Shown piece by piece: positions 32,803 to 41,444 of a stretch of DNA of 64,000 nucleotides (position 1 is the first letter of the stretch; every line of letters begins with the position of its first letter). The translations under genes were made by a program, and so were the position numbers. The stretch comes from Microbacterium ginsengisoli (GTDB lineage: Bacteria; Actinomycetota; Actinomycetes; Actinomycetales; Microbacteriaceae): NCBI RefSeq assembly GCF_000956535.1, contig NZ_JYIY01000080.1, forward strand, positions 1 to 64,000. Reading direction: 5' to 3'. The notes beneath the pieces were generated by a model that saw only the letters and a program-made list of their open reading frames with translations, was not told the DNA's origin and ran no database searches.

Positions 32803-34845
32803 ATGACCCGCCCGAGCCTTGCGCTGATCATGCGCAGGCTCCCTTTCGCGGCGCGCCTGATCACGGTGATCGGCCTCGTGCTGCTCTCGGGCGTTCTCGG
32901 GGCCGTCTTCGCCGGCATGCAGAGCGGTCCGGCGGCCACGGCGTGGTGGTGGCCGGCCGCCGGTGTCGCGGTCGCCGCTGTCGTCACCGCCGACCGCCGC
33001 AGCCGCTTCTGGGTGCTGCTGGGCATCGCGGCGGTGACCGCCGCGGCATCCGCCAGCGCCGGTCGCGGACCCGCTTTCGTCGTGCTGGGCGCGATCGGCG
33101 CGGCGTTCGAGGTGTGGATCGTCGCCACCGCCGTCGCCCCCGGCGACGACGAGCCGCGCCTGTCCACCCTGCTGGACGTCGGGCGATTCCTCGCCGCTGC
33201 CGCCGTGGGCGCCCTCGTCGTCGGCGGATGCCTCGGCCTCGGCGCCGCACTGTCGGGTGGCGCATTCGTGCCCACGCTGCTCTCGACCAGCGCCTCCCAC
33301 ATCTCCGCGGTCGTGCTGATCACCCCGTTGGCGCTGCTCAACCGCCTGCGCAAGCGCACCGCGTCGGCCCAGACCGTGGTGCTCCTCAGCCTGGCGCTGC
33401 TGGCGGCGGTCGTGGCCGCCTTCTCGCCGCTGAACGCGAACCCGCTCGCCTTCCTGCCCGTGCCGATCCTGGCGTGGGCCGCGTTCAGCGAATCCATGTT
33501 CGTGGCCTTCACCCAGTTCGTCGGCACGATCGTCGCCGTGGTCGCGCTCACGGCGATCGGCGGTGGGCCGTTCGCTCATCCGGCCGGCGGGATGAGCACC
33601 GGAACGCTGCTGCAGATCTACTCCTTCGCGCTCGCCGCCACGACGCTCGGCATCGGTGCCACCCGAAACGAGCGACGCCTGCTGCAGGACCAGACCGAGG
33701 GTCTGCTGCGGCTTCTGCGCGATGCGTTCGAGCGCGCCAACAACGGGTTCGCGATCCTCCAGGAGGTCGAGGGCGGACGCTACGCGGTCATCGAGATCAA
33801 CGCGGTCGCCTCGACGATCCTCCGCAGTTCGTTCGCGCAGCTGCAGAAGCACGACTGGATCGTCGTGCCGCGTTCTCCGCTGCACCGGCAGCTCGCGTCC
33901 CTCGGGGCGGACGAGGCGCGGGTGCTCGACTGGGAGCTCGTCGAATCGGACAGCATCCCGGCGACCGTGTCGATCGAATCGCTCTCGCGCTCGGGCTACG
34001 GCCGCGTCTACCTCATCTCCGTCGTCGATCTCCGGCCGCTCCGCGATGCCGAGGCAGCGATCGAGCGGCGACTGCAGCGGGAACGTCAGGTCGTCGACAC
34101 GCTGCGGGCCCTCAACCGTGAGAAGGACGACTTCGTGGCGAGCGTCAGCCATGAGCTGCGCACCCCGGTCACCTCGATCATCGGCTTCACCGAGGAGCTC
34201 GCCGACCTCATCACCGACCCGGTGCAACGCGACTTCGTGCTCATCGTCCACCGCAACGCCGAGCGACTGCTCGACGTCGTCGAGAACATCCTCGCTCTGT
34301 CGAAGGAGCGTCGGGCGGCCGAACGCGAGAGCGACAGCGTCGCCGTCGATCTCGAGCAGCTGCTGCGGGAGTGCATCTCAGACCTCACGATCAACCTGCG
34401 CGGCCAGAAGGCGACGATCTCCGCCGACCTGACCCCCGGAATCGTCGTGCACGGCCGTCCCGGCGACCTCGCACGCCTCTTCCTGAACCTCCTCACCAAC
34501 GCGGTGAAGTTCTCGCCACCCGGTGGTCTGGTCGAGGTGTCTGCGCAGCGGTCGTCGGGCCAGGTGACGGTGCAGATCCGCGACCAGGGCCCGGGCATCG
34601 ATGAGGTCGACCTGCCTCGTGTGTTCGACCGCTTCTACCGCAGCTCGTCGGCGACAGCGGCGGGGGTGTCGGGCACGGGCCTCGGGCTCGCGATCGTGCA
34701 GGAGCTGGCCGCCGAACTCGGGGCCACCGTCGCGCTCACCCGTGGCCACGACGACGTCGGCACGGTCGCCACGGTCTCGCTTCCCGCTCTCGACCCGGTG
34801 CGCCACGCGGAGCCGGTCGGTCCCACGTCGGCGGAGGGCGCGTGA
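32803..34845 (+). CDS. Membrane sensor histidine kinase (MASE1-like and PAS)
   Basis: A 680-aa kinase. About eight transmembrane helices (residues ~15-285) resemble a MASE1 sensor (WWWPAAGVAVAAVV). A PAS-like domain follows (~300-420, FERANNGFAILQEVEGG), then the HisKA domain with the phosphorylated His450 in ASVSHELRTPVTSIIGF, and the HATPase domain with N-box LLTNAVKFSP, G1 DQGPGID and G2 GTGLGLAIV. The ligand is unknown. It is leaderless-type (TAACCT, six bases, ATG) and divergent from the response regulator. The MBL gene overlaps its 3' end by four bases. Confidence 0.93.
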   Translation: MTRPSLALIMRRLPFAARLITVIGLVLLSGVLGAVFAGMQSGPAATAWWWPAAGVAVAAVVTADRRSRFWVLLGIAAVTAAASASAGRGPAFVVLGAIGAAFEVWIVATAVAPGDDEPRLSTLLDVGRFLAAAAVGALVVGGCLGLGAALSGGAFVPTLLSTSASHISAVVLITPLALLNRLRKRTASAQTVVLLSLALLAAVVAAFSPLNANPLAFLPVPILAWAAFSESMFVAFTQFVGTIVAVVALTAIGGGPFAHPAGGMSTGTLLQIYSFALAATTLGIGATRNERRLLQDQTEGLLRLLRDAFERANNGFAILQEVEGGRYAVIEINAVASTILRSSFAQLQKHDWIVVPRSPLHRQLASLGADEARVLDWELVESDSIPATVSIESLSRSGYGRVYLISVVDLRPLRDAEAAIERRLQRERQVVDTLRALNREKDDFVASVSHELRTPVTSIIGFTEELADLITDPVQRDFVLIVHRNAERLLDVVENILALSKERRAAERESDSVAVDLEQLLRECISDLTINLRGQKATISADLTPGIVVHGRPGDLARLFLNLLTNAVKFSPPGGLVEVSAQRSSGQVTVQIRDQGPGIDEVDLPRVFDRFYRSSSATAAGVSGTGLGLAIVQELAAELGATVALTRGHDDVGTVATVSLPALDPVRHAEPVGPTSAEGA

Positions 34846-35612
34846 GCGCCGGCAGTCTGCGAGTCATCCACATCGGCGGACCGACCGTTCTGCTGCAGCT
34901 CGGTGGTCTTTCGCTGCTCGTCGACCCCACCTTCGATCCGCCGGGCGAGGTGGGGTCCGCGACCCGCACGCTCACCAAGCTGCGCGGGCCGGCGCTCGAG
35001 GCCACCGCGCTCCCGCCGCTCGACGCCGTGCTGCTCTCCCACGACCAGCACGCCGACAATCTGGATGCCGCGGGTCGCGCCGTGCTCGCCACCGCACCGA
35101 TCGCGCTCACGACCCCGCTGGCCGCTGAGCGACTCGGTCAGCCCGCCCGCGCGCTGGAGCCGTGGGAGTCGGTCACTCTCGTCGGCGAGACGTCCGAGGT
35201 CACCGTCACCGCCGTGCCGGCCCGCCACGGCCCGATCGGCAGCGAGCCCGTGATCGGCCCCGTGACCGGTTTCGTGCTCACCGGCGACGGTCTCCCGACG
35301 GTCTACGTCAGCGGCGACAACTCCGCGCCGGAGCTCGTCGAGGAGATCGCCGCCCGCGTGCCGCCGGTCGACATCGCCGTGCTCTTCGCCGGAGCCGCGC
35401 GAACGCCGTCGGTCGACGGCGCCCTCACCCTCACCGCGACCGACGCGGTCGCCGCCGCCCGAGCCATCGGCGCGCCGGTCGTCGTGCCCGTGCACACCGA
35501 GGGGTGGGCGCACTTCAGCGAGAGCACCGACGACCTCGTGCGGGCGTTCGCGGCGGCAGGGCTGGGCACCCTCCTGCGGGTGCCGGAGCGCGGCATCCCG
35601 TTCGAGATCTGA
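34842..35612 (+). CDS. MBL-fold metallo-hydrolase (UlaG-like)
   Basis: A 256-aa metallo-beta-lactamase-fold protein of the UlaG/RNase-Z-like branch. Metal ligands appear in LLSHDQHADNLD (variant HxxxHxD), PARHGPIG and YVSGDNSA, with a final His in VPVHTEGWAHF. The family includes L-ascorbate-6-phosphate lactonase and N-acyl-phosphatidylethanolamine hydrolases. The GTG start overlaps the kinase stop (four bases), so the two are coupled, an unusual partner for a sensor kinase. The substrate is unknown. Confidence 0.88.
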   Translation: MSAGSLRVIHIGGPTVLLQLGGLSLLVDPTFDPPGEVGSATRTLTKLRGPALEATALPPLDAVLLSHDQHADNLDAAGRAVLATAPIALTTPLAAERLGQPARALEPWESVTLVGETSEVTVTAVPARHGPIGSEPVIGPVTGFVLTGDGLPTVYVSGDNSAPELVEEIAARVPPVDIAVLFAGAARTPSVDGALTLTATDAVAAARAIGAPVVVPVHTEGWAHFSESTDDLVRAFAAAGLGTLLRVPERGIPFEI

Positions 35613-35630
35613 CCCGCGCTCCGAATCGCC

Positions 35631-37223
35631 TCAGGCCCCGACGGACTCCCGCGCGCGCAGATCCTTGCGCAAGATCTTCCCCGACGTCGACTTCGGGATC
35701 TGGTCGATGAACTCCACCCGCCGCACCTTCTTGTGCGGGGCGACGTGCTCGGCGACGAACGCCTTCACGTCGTCCTCGGTGAGCCCCGAATCGGGCGCCG
35801 CGACAACGAACGCCTTCGGGATCTCCTCATGCTCGTCGTCGAGCACACCGATGACCGCGGCATCCATGATCTTCGGATGGCTCAGCAGAAGTGCCTCGAG
35901 CTCCGCCGGAGCGATCTGGTAGCCGTGGTACTTGATGAGCTCCTTCGCACGGTCGACGATCGCGTAGTAGCCGTCGCGATGAACGACGGCGACATCGCCG
36001 GTGTGCAGGAACCCGTCGGCATCCAAGGTCTCGGCGGTGGCATCGGGACGGCCGAGGTACCCGAGCATCACGTTCGGACCCTTGACCCACAGTTCGCCCC
36101 GTGCGGTGAACCCGTCGGCGCCGAACTCGGCGATCTCCTCGCCCGTCTCGGTGTCGACGAGCTTGCAGTCGATATTCGGAAGCGGCACGCCGACGGAGCT
36201 GATCGGCACGTCGGTGCGGTCGACGGGCGTGGCGTGCGACACGGGGCTGAGCTCGCTCATGCCGTATCCCTGCAGCATCCTCGCGTGCAGTCGGCGCGCG
36301 GCCGCGGCACCCGTCTCGGCGTCGAGGGGTGCGGCGCCCGAGAAGATCGAGTGCACGCTCGAGATGTCGTACTGGTCGACGATCGGATGCTTGGCGAGCG
36401 CTACCGCGATGGGCGGCGCGATGAAGATGAACGTGCACCCGTAGGTCTGGATGTTCGAGAGGAACTCGACCAGATCGAACCGCGGCATCGTGACGAGGCT
36501 CGCGCGCTGCTTGAGGGCCATGTTCAACAGCACCGTCATGCCGTAGATGTGGAAGAACGGCAGCACCGCGAGCACGCGGTCGTCGTGGCCGAGCTCGATG
36601 ATCACCCGCGACTGGGCGACGTTCGCGACCAGGTTGCGGTGCGTGAGCATGACGCCCTTGGGCACGCCGGTGGTTCCCGACGAATAGGGGAGTGCTGCGA
36701 CGTGCGTCGCGGGGTCGAACGTCACCTCCGGCGCGGGCTCGCCGGCCGTCAGCAGATCGCGCAACGACGGATGCCCCGGCGCACCGTCGAGCACGACGAG
36801 ATGCTCGTCGTCGATGCCCACCGCGGCGGCGGCGGCGCCACCCGAGGGAAGGAGCGGGCTGACGGTGAACAGCCACGTGGCGCCGGCGTCGCGCAGCTGC
36901 TTGGCGACCTCGTCGGCCGTGTACAGCGCATTGATCGTGGTGACGGTGGCGCCGGCGCGGAGCGCTCCGTGGAAGACGGTCGCGAATGCCGGGATGTTCG
37001 GGCTCAGCAGTCCCACGACCGAACCCACGCCGACCCCGCGCGCCGCGAGCGCACCGGCCACCGCATCGACCTGATCGCGCAACGCGCCGTAGGTCGTCTC
37101 GGTGCCCGACGCCGGGTCGATGAGGGCCACACGCTCGAGCTCGTCGTCGGTGAGCGAGGCGAACAGGTAGTCGTAGACGCTGAGATCGGGGATGTCGATC
37201 GGGTCGAACGGGCTGTGGAACAC
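35631..37223 (-). CDS. AMP-dependent acyl-CoA synthetase (4-coumarate-CoA ligase-like)
   Basis: A 530-aa ANL-superfamily ligase that activates a carboxylic acid to its CoA thioester via an acyl-adenylate. The phosphate loop is YSSGTTGVPKGVMLTH, A5 is GYGMSELSP, the ATP ribose Asp is in LHTGDVAVVHRDGYY, the hinge is DRAKELIKYHGYQIAP, and the catalytic lysine lies in PKSTSGKILRKDL. The overall pattern is closest to 4CL/medium-chain or aryl acid ligases. Two TGGGACTGNGTTCCC direct repeats lie about 90 bases upstream. It is monocistronic, with SixA upstream in the same direction. Confidence 0.93.
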   Translation of the reverse strand: MFHSPFDPIDIPDLSVYDYLFASLTDDELERVALIDPASGTETTYGALRDQVDAVAGALAARGVGVGSVVGLLSPNIPAFATVFHGALRAGATVTTINALYTADEVAKQLRDAGATWLFTVSPLLPSGGAAAAAVGIDDEHLVVLDGAPGHPSLRDLLTAGEPAPEVTFDPATHVAALPYSSGTTGVPKGVMLTHRNLVANVAQSRVIIELGHDDRVLAVLPFFHIYGMTVLLNMALKQRASLVTMPRFDLVEFLSNIQTYGCTFIFIAPPIAVALAKHPIVDQYDISSVHSIFSGAAPLDAETGAAAARRLHARMLQGYGMSELSPVSHATPVDRTDVPISSVGVPLPNIDCKLVDTETGEEIAEFGADGFTARGELWVKGPNVMLGYLGRPDATAETLDADGFLHTGDVAVVHRDGYYAIVDRAKELIKYHGYQIAPAELEALLLSHPKIMDAAVIGVLDDEHEEIPKAFVVAAPDSGLTEDDVKAFVAEHVAPHKKVRRVEFIDQIPKSTSGKILRKDLRARESVGA

Positions 37224-37307
37224 GGGCTTCTCCTTCGAAGACGTGCGGTGCGGTGGCGGCGTCGCCGGCGTGTGGTGAGGCCATCATGCCATTCCCGCCG
37301 CGGGCTG

Positions 37308-37345
37308 TGGGACTGAGTTCCCCGAGCGTTGGGACTGCGTTCCCT
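37308..37345. promoter_or_regulatory. Two direct repeats upstream of the acyl-CoA synthetase
   Basis: TGGGACTGAGTTCCC (37308-37322) and TGGGACTGCGTTCCC (37330-37344) differ at one base and are spaced 22 bases apart, i.e. two helical turns on the same DNA face. Each half is itself an imperfect inverted repeat (GGGA...TCCC). They sit in the 136-base gap upstream of the synthetase start, where an activator or repressor would bind. Confidence 0.55.
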
Positions 37346-37359
37346 CTCCGGCGGCGGCA

Positions 37360-37821
37360 TCACTCCGGATGTCGGAACCAGATGCGATCGGGGTCGGTCG
37401 CCGATGCGACATCCCAATCGTCGTCGTCCCACGAGAACGCCGCCACGGCGCAGGGCACCATCCCGCCGATCTCGTTCGACGAGAGGCTGCGCGCGAGCAT
37501 CGCGATACCCGGGTTGTGGGCGACGATCATGACGGATGCCACGCCGAGCCCGACGGCGGCGTCGAGTAGCGTGCGCGGCCCCGCACCGTAGAGCGCCGGC
37601 GCGGTGCGCACCGGCGCGCCCAGCGCGGCGCCGAACATGGCCGCGGTCGCCCGGGTGCGGCGGGCGGTGCTCGCAAGGATCAGATCGGGCTGCCAGCCGG
37701 CCTCGAGGGTGGCGGCCGCCATCGCCTCCGCCTCGAGCGCCCCGCGGGCCGTCAGCGGTCGATCGTGATCGTCGGGGCCGTCCGCGGCACTCGCGTGCCG
37801 CACGAGCAGGAGGGTCGTCAT
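37360..37821 (-). CDS. SixA-type phosphohistidine phosphatase
   Basis: A 153-aa histidine-phosphatase superfamily member. The RHG motif is LLLVRHASAA at the very N-terminus, the second catalytic His is in VMIVAHNPGIAML, and the acidic residue lies in the DRPLTARG stretch. SixA of E. coli dephosphorylates phosphotransfer domains, but in actinobacteria the target is unknown. The start overlaps the stop of the gamma-glutamylcyclotransferase-like gene by four bases. Confidence 0.9.
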   Translation of the reverse strand: MTTLLLVRHASAADGPDDHDRPLTARGALEAEAMAAATLEAGWQPDLILASTARRTRATAAMFGAALGAPVRTAPALYGAGPRTLLDAAVGLGVASVMIVAHNPGIAMLARSLSSNEIGGMVPCAVAAFSWDDDDWDVASATDPDRIWFRHPE

Positions 37822-38171
37822 GCCGACACGTAGACCCAGGCCGTGCGGCCGCTCGACAGGCGTGCCGGGACCCGGCGGTACAGCGGCGATTCGTACTCGT
37901 CGGCGGCATCGACCTCCGCGGGCGTCAGCGCGTAGGCCAGACCCGTCACCTTGTCGCCGAGAGAGCCGGTCGGGCGTACGACCGGCTGCACCGACACGCG
38001 CGCGGATCCGCGTCCGCGAGTGTCGAGCACCTCGAGATAGTCGACCGTGTAGCCGGGGAGGAGATCGGGCTCGCCGTCGGGCGCGCGTCCGAAGACCTCC
38101 AGCTGCACCCCCCGCTGCTGCAGCGTGCCGTAGCTGAAGACGATGTCACCGACGGCGGATGCCTCGCCCAT
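37818..38171 (-). CDS. Gamma-glutamylcyclotransferase-like (AIG2) protein
   Basis: A 117-aa AIG2/GGCT-fold protein: N-terminal substrate loop FSYGTLQQRGVQLEVFG, then LPGYTVDYLEVLD and the conserved acidic residue in DEYESPLYRRVPARL. Enzymes of this fold act on gamma-glutamyl-amine or amino acid conjugates; the precise substrate is not evident. The ATG lies six bases after TAGCCT, so it has its own leaderless promoter inside the leftward gene run. It is coupled to sixA. Confidence 0.87.
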   Translation of the reverse strand: MGEASAVGDIVFSYGTLQQRGVQLEVFGRAPDGEPDLLPGYTVDYLEVLDTRGRGSARVSVQPVVRPTGSLGDKVTGLAYALTPAEVDAADEYESPLYRRVPARLSSGRTAWVYVSA

Positions 38172-38180
38172 GACGTCAGG

Positions 38181-39455
38181 CTAGTGGCCGACGAGCGCCT
38201 GGGCCACGGTGAAGATGCCCAGACCCGCCAGAGCACCCACGATCGTGCCGTTGAGGCGGATGTACTGGAGGTCGCGTCCGACCATCAGCTCGATCTTCTC
38301 GGTGGTCTCGGCCGGGTCCCAGCGTTCGACCGTGTCGGTGATGATGGACGCGATGTCATGACGGTAGCGCTCGACGAGGAACACGGCCGCGTCGGTGATG
38401 AAGCCGTCGACGCGGCGCTGGAGCGCGTCATCCGTCGCGAGTCGCGCGCCCAGGTCTGCGATCGCGAGGGCCGCGCGCCGCCGCAGACCGCTGTCGGGAT
38501 CGGCGAGGGCCGCGAGCAGCCCGCGCTTGGCGGTCGCCCATGCCTCACCCGCGAGCTCGCGCACGCGCGGCGAATCAAAGACCGCCGCCTTCGCGCCTTC
38601 GAATCGTGCGATCGTGTCGGGATCGTGCTGCAGACGGTCGGCGAGCCGGCCCAGGTATCCGTCGATTGCATGCCGGGCGGGATGCTCGGGGTCGGCGCGC
38701 ACAGCGGCCACGAACTTCACCGCCTCGGAATACGCCGCGTCGTCGACGAGGCGATGGGCGATGCGTGGCACCCACCCCGGCAGTCGACGCGACAGCAGGC
38801 CCTCGAAGCTCTCGCGGTGCTCGGTGAGCCACTCGCCGATGCTGTCGGCCGCGAGGTCGACCGCGGCGTGGTGCGCACCCGTCTGCGTCAGCCGCTCGAG
38901 CCAGCCGCCCGTGGGCGCCGCCCACTCGGGGGCGATGAGATGCGTGCGAGCGAGGTCCTCGATGATCTCGCGCACATCGTCGTCGCTGAGCGCGCGAACG
39001 ATTCCGGCGACCATCGTGGATGCCTCGGCCACCACACGCTCCGCGTGCGCGCTCTCGCGCAGCCACGCGCCCGCGCGCTCGGCGATCCGGGTGCTGGTGA
39101 GCTTCGTGCGCACGATCTCGCCCGACAGGAAGTTCGTCTCGACGAACTCGCCCAGCGTGCGGCCGATCTCGTCCTTGCGGGTCGGGATGATCGCCGTGTG
39201 GGGGATCGGCAGCCCGAGGGGCCGGCGGAACAGGGCGGTCACCGCGAACCAGTCCGCGAGGGCTCCAACCATTCCGCCCTCGGCCGCCGCGCGCACGTAG
39301 GCGAGTGCGGGCACGGTGGCCTGCAGCGGGAACGAGATCGCGAACAGCACCGCCATCGCGAGCAGCGCCGCGAGGGCCACCGCTTTCATGCGCCGCAGCG
39401 CCCGCCGCCGCACCTGATCGGCGGGGCTCAGCGCCGCCAGGGGGGTGCGCGGCAT
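38181..39455 (-). CDS. DUF445 membrane protein
   Basis: A 424-aa protein with an N-terminal helix (residues ~25-50), the DUF445 signature (GGMVGALADWFAVTALFRRP, PHTAIIPTRKDEIGRTLGEF), a long helical soluble middle of about 300 residues, and a C-terminal helix (IVGALAGLGIFTVAQALVG) that likely re-enters the membrane. Members are thought to be envelope-associated; no function is established. It starts six bases after the acyl-CoA dehydrogenase stop, so the genes are probably cotranscribed. Confidence 0.9.
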   Translation of the reverse strand: MPRTPLAALSPADQVRRRALRRMKAVALAALLAMAVLFAISFPLQATVPALAYVRAAAEGGMVGALADWFAVTALFRRPLGLPIPHTAIIPTRKDEIGRTLGEFVETNFLSGEIVRTKLTSTRIAERAGAWLRESAHAERVVAEASTMVAGIVRALSDDDVREIIEDLARTHLIAPEWAAPTGGWLERLTQTGAHHAAVDLAADSIGEWLTEHRESFEGLLSRRLPGWVPRIAHRLVDDAAYSEAVKFVAAVRADPEHPARHAIDGYLGRLADRLQHDPDTIARFEGAKAAVFDSPRVRELAGEAWATAKRGLLAALADPDSGLRRRAALAIADLGARLATDDALQRRVDGFITDAAVFLVERYRHDIASIITDTVERWDPAETTEKIELMVGRDLQYIRLNGTIVGALAGLGIFTVAQALVGH

Positions 39456-39460
39456 CCGTC

Positions 39461-40618
39461 TCAGCTCTCGAGCGGGCCGAGCCAGGCGCTGGCGGCCGTC
39501 GCGTGGGCCGACTCGGGGTCGGACGGGTGGAACTGACCGGCGAGCACGTCGCGGTAGAGCCGCCCGAGCTCGGAACGGGTGAAGTACGACGAGCCGCCCG
39601 CGACCAGGATCGCGTCGTCGACGACCGATTTCGCCATGACGACCGCGCGATGCTTCACGCCCGACAGCAGCGTGAACCAGCGCGCCCCGTGCGGGGCGTT
39701 CTCATCGACGTCTCGGGCGATCGAGGCGAGCTCGGTCGGCAGGGCGTCGTAGCGCAGCCCCATGTCGGCGATGCGCCAGCGGATGTCGGGATCCTGCGCA
39801 TAGGTCGTGCCGCTCTTCTTCGACGTGCGGGTCTTCGCGGTCGCCACCGCGAGGTCGAGCGCCCGTCGGGCCAGCCCGGTGTAGACCGAGCCCAGCAGGA
39901 TCTCGAAGACGCTGAAGATGCCGAACACGATCGGGTCGGGGTTGGGTCCCGGGGCGACCCGGCGCACCACACGGTCGGCGGGGGCGACGGCGCTGTGCAA
40001 CTCGGTCGTGCGCGACTGGGTGCCGCGCATCCCGACGGTGTCCCAGTCGTCACGGGTGACGACAGCGTCCGAGCGCGGGACGAACGCGTAGACGAGTTGT
40101 GGTGCGTCCGCGGACGTGGTGTCGAGACCGTGCAGCCCGAGGTGCGTCCACACGGGGGCGAGCGAGGTGAAGATCTTGGTTCCGGTGAACGCGTAGCCAC
40201 CGTCAGCCAGCGGCTCGGCGACGGTGTCGCTGCCGAACAGCACGAGATCGTTGCCGGCCTCGCTGATGCCGAACGCGAAGACCTCGCCGCGCACGGCGCC
40301 CTCCTGCACGAACCGCAGGTCGTCGATGCCGCGGTCGGCGAGCACCTTCGCCACACCCGTCCAGACGAGGTGCATGTTGATCGCGAGGGCCGTGGCGGGC
40401 GCGGCCGTCGCGAGCCGCTGCTGCAGCAGGGATGCCTCGGCGAGCCCCAGCCCGCCGCCGCCGAGCTCGCTCGGCACGAGGATCGACAGGTAGCCGGCCG
40501 CCGCCAGCTCGTCGAGGTCCTCCTGAGGGAACACGTTGTCGTGATCGACCTGCGCGGCGCGCCCGCGGATGCGCTCGATCAGGTCGTCCGGAAGCCAGGC
40601 GGCCGCATCGAAGGTCAT
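39461..40618 (-). CDS. Acyl-CoA dehydrogenase-family flavoprotein
   Basis: A 385-aa ACAD-fold protein: N-terminal helical domain with LVPSELGGGGLGLAEASLLQQ, the central beta domain with FAFGISEAGND and FTGTKIFTSLAP, and a C-terminal four-helix domain with VVDDAILVAGGSSYF. The catalytic Glu position is not obvious, so it may be a desulfurisation/monooxygenase-like relative rather than a true beta-oxidation enzyme. It overlaps the upstream alpha/beta-hydrolase gene by four bases and is followed by DUF445. Substrate unknown. Confidence 0.88.
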   Translation of the reverse strand: MTFDAAAWLPDDLIERIRGRAAQVDHDNVFPQEDLDELAAAGYLSILVPSELGGGGLGLAEASLLQQRLATAAPATALAINMHLVWTGVAKVLADRGIDDLRFVQEGAVRGEVFAFGISEAGNDLVLFGSDTVAEPLADGGYAFTGTKIFTSLAPVWTHLGLHGLDTTSADAPQLVYAFVPRSDAVVTRDDWDTVGMRGTQSRTTELHSAVAPADRVVRRVAPGPNPDPIVFGIFSVFEILLGSVYTGLARRALDLAVATAKTRTSKKSGTTYAQDPDIRWRIADMGLRYDALPTELASIARDVDENAPHGARWFTLLSGVKHRAVVMAKSVVDDAILVAGGSSYFTRSELGRLYRDVLAGQFHPSDPESAHATAASAWLGPLES

Positions 40619-41370
40619 GATGCGAGCCCGTCGAACAGCGCCGCGAGCGTCTCTGCCGGCTTGTCGCGATGCAACGAGTGCCCGGCGCCCTCGATGACCC
40701 GCACGCTCACGTGCGGGTTGGCCGCCACGAGCTCGTCGATCGCCGGGCCGGTGAACAGGCTGTTCACGGCGGGGTCGGCGGCCAGCACGAGGGTGGGCAC
40801 GGTGAGGGCGAGGAACGCCTCGCGCACGTCCCAGTCGGGGTTCTGCACCGCGGTCTGGTCGGTACCCCACGTCGACGCCTGTCGCAGCGATGTCACCTTG
40901 GCTTCGACATCGTTCGGATGCCACGTCGGGTTCGCCGCCCGCACGCCCTCGGCGGTCGGCGCGGCGAACGAGGCCGCGTTGCCGGCCTGCACGGCGGCGC
41001 GCTGCTCGGGCGTGAGGTGGATGGCCGGGTCGACCAGCACGAGGTGACGCGCCCAGCGGGGGTGGGTCGCCTGGGCGAGGGTCGCCGAGGCGCCGCCGAG
41101 CGAATGGCCGATCACGAGGTCCCAGCCGCCCTCGCGGCGCACGTGCGCGACATCCGTGCCGTAGGCCGCCAGGGTGTAGTCGGTCGAACGGGGTGCGAGG
41201 CCGTGGCCCCGGAGATCGACGGCGACGGCGTACCAGCCGGCCTCGGCGAGGGCCGTGCCGAACAGCCACATGAGCGGGCCGTTGGATCCGAGTCCGTGGA
41301 TGAGCAGCGCGTGGCGCTCGGCTCCGGGATCGCCCCACGCAATGCGGGGCAGGGTGACGGGTGCGGGCAT
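40615..41370 (-). CDS. Alpha/beta-fold hydrolase
   Basis: A 251-aa hydrolase. The oxyanion HG motif is in LLIHGLGSNGP, the nucleophile Ser in VIGHSLGGAS, the acid probably in LAADPAVNSLF and the His in EGAGHSLHRDKP, the classical order. The length and lid (residues ~120-170) fit esterase/haloperoxidase-like enzymes. The ATG lies six bases after TACGCT, so the transcript should be leaderless. It heads the leftward run with the acyl-CoA dehydrogenase-like and DUF445 genes. Confidence 0.9.
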   Translation of the reverse strand: MPAPVTLPRIAWGDPGAERHALLIHGLGSNGPLMWLFGTALAEAGWYAVAVDLRGHGLAPRSTDYTLAAYGTDVAHVRREGGWDLVIGHSLGGASATLAQATHPRWARHLVLVDPAIHLTPEQRAAVQAGNAASFAAPTAEGVRAANPTWHPNDVEAKVTSLRQASTWGTDQTAVQNPDWDVREAFLALTVPTLVLAADPAVNSLFTGPAIDELVAANPHVSVRVIEGAGHSLHRDKPAETLAALFDGLAS

Positions 41371-41444
41371 GATCCGAGCGTACGGCCTCGACGTGCCGGG
41401 GCGGCCCGGTCGCGTCACCTGCCGACCGCGGCCGCCCCGGCCGG

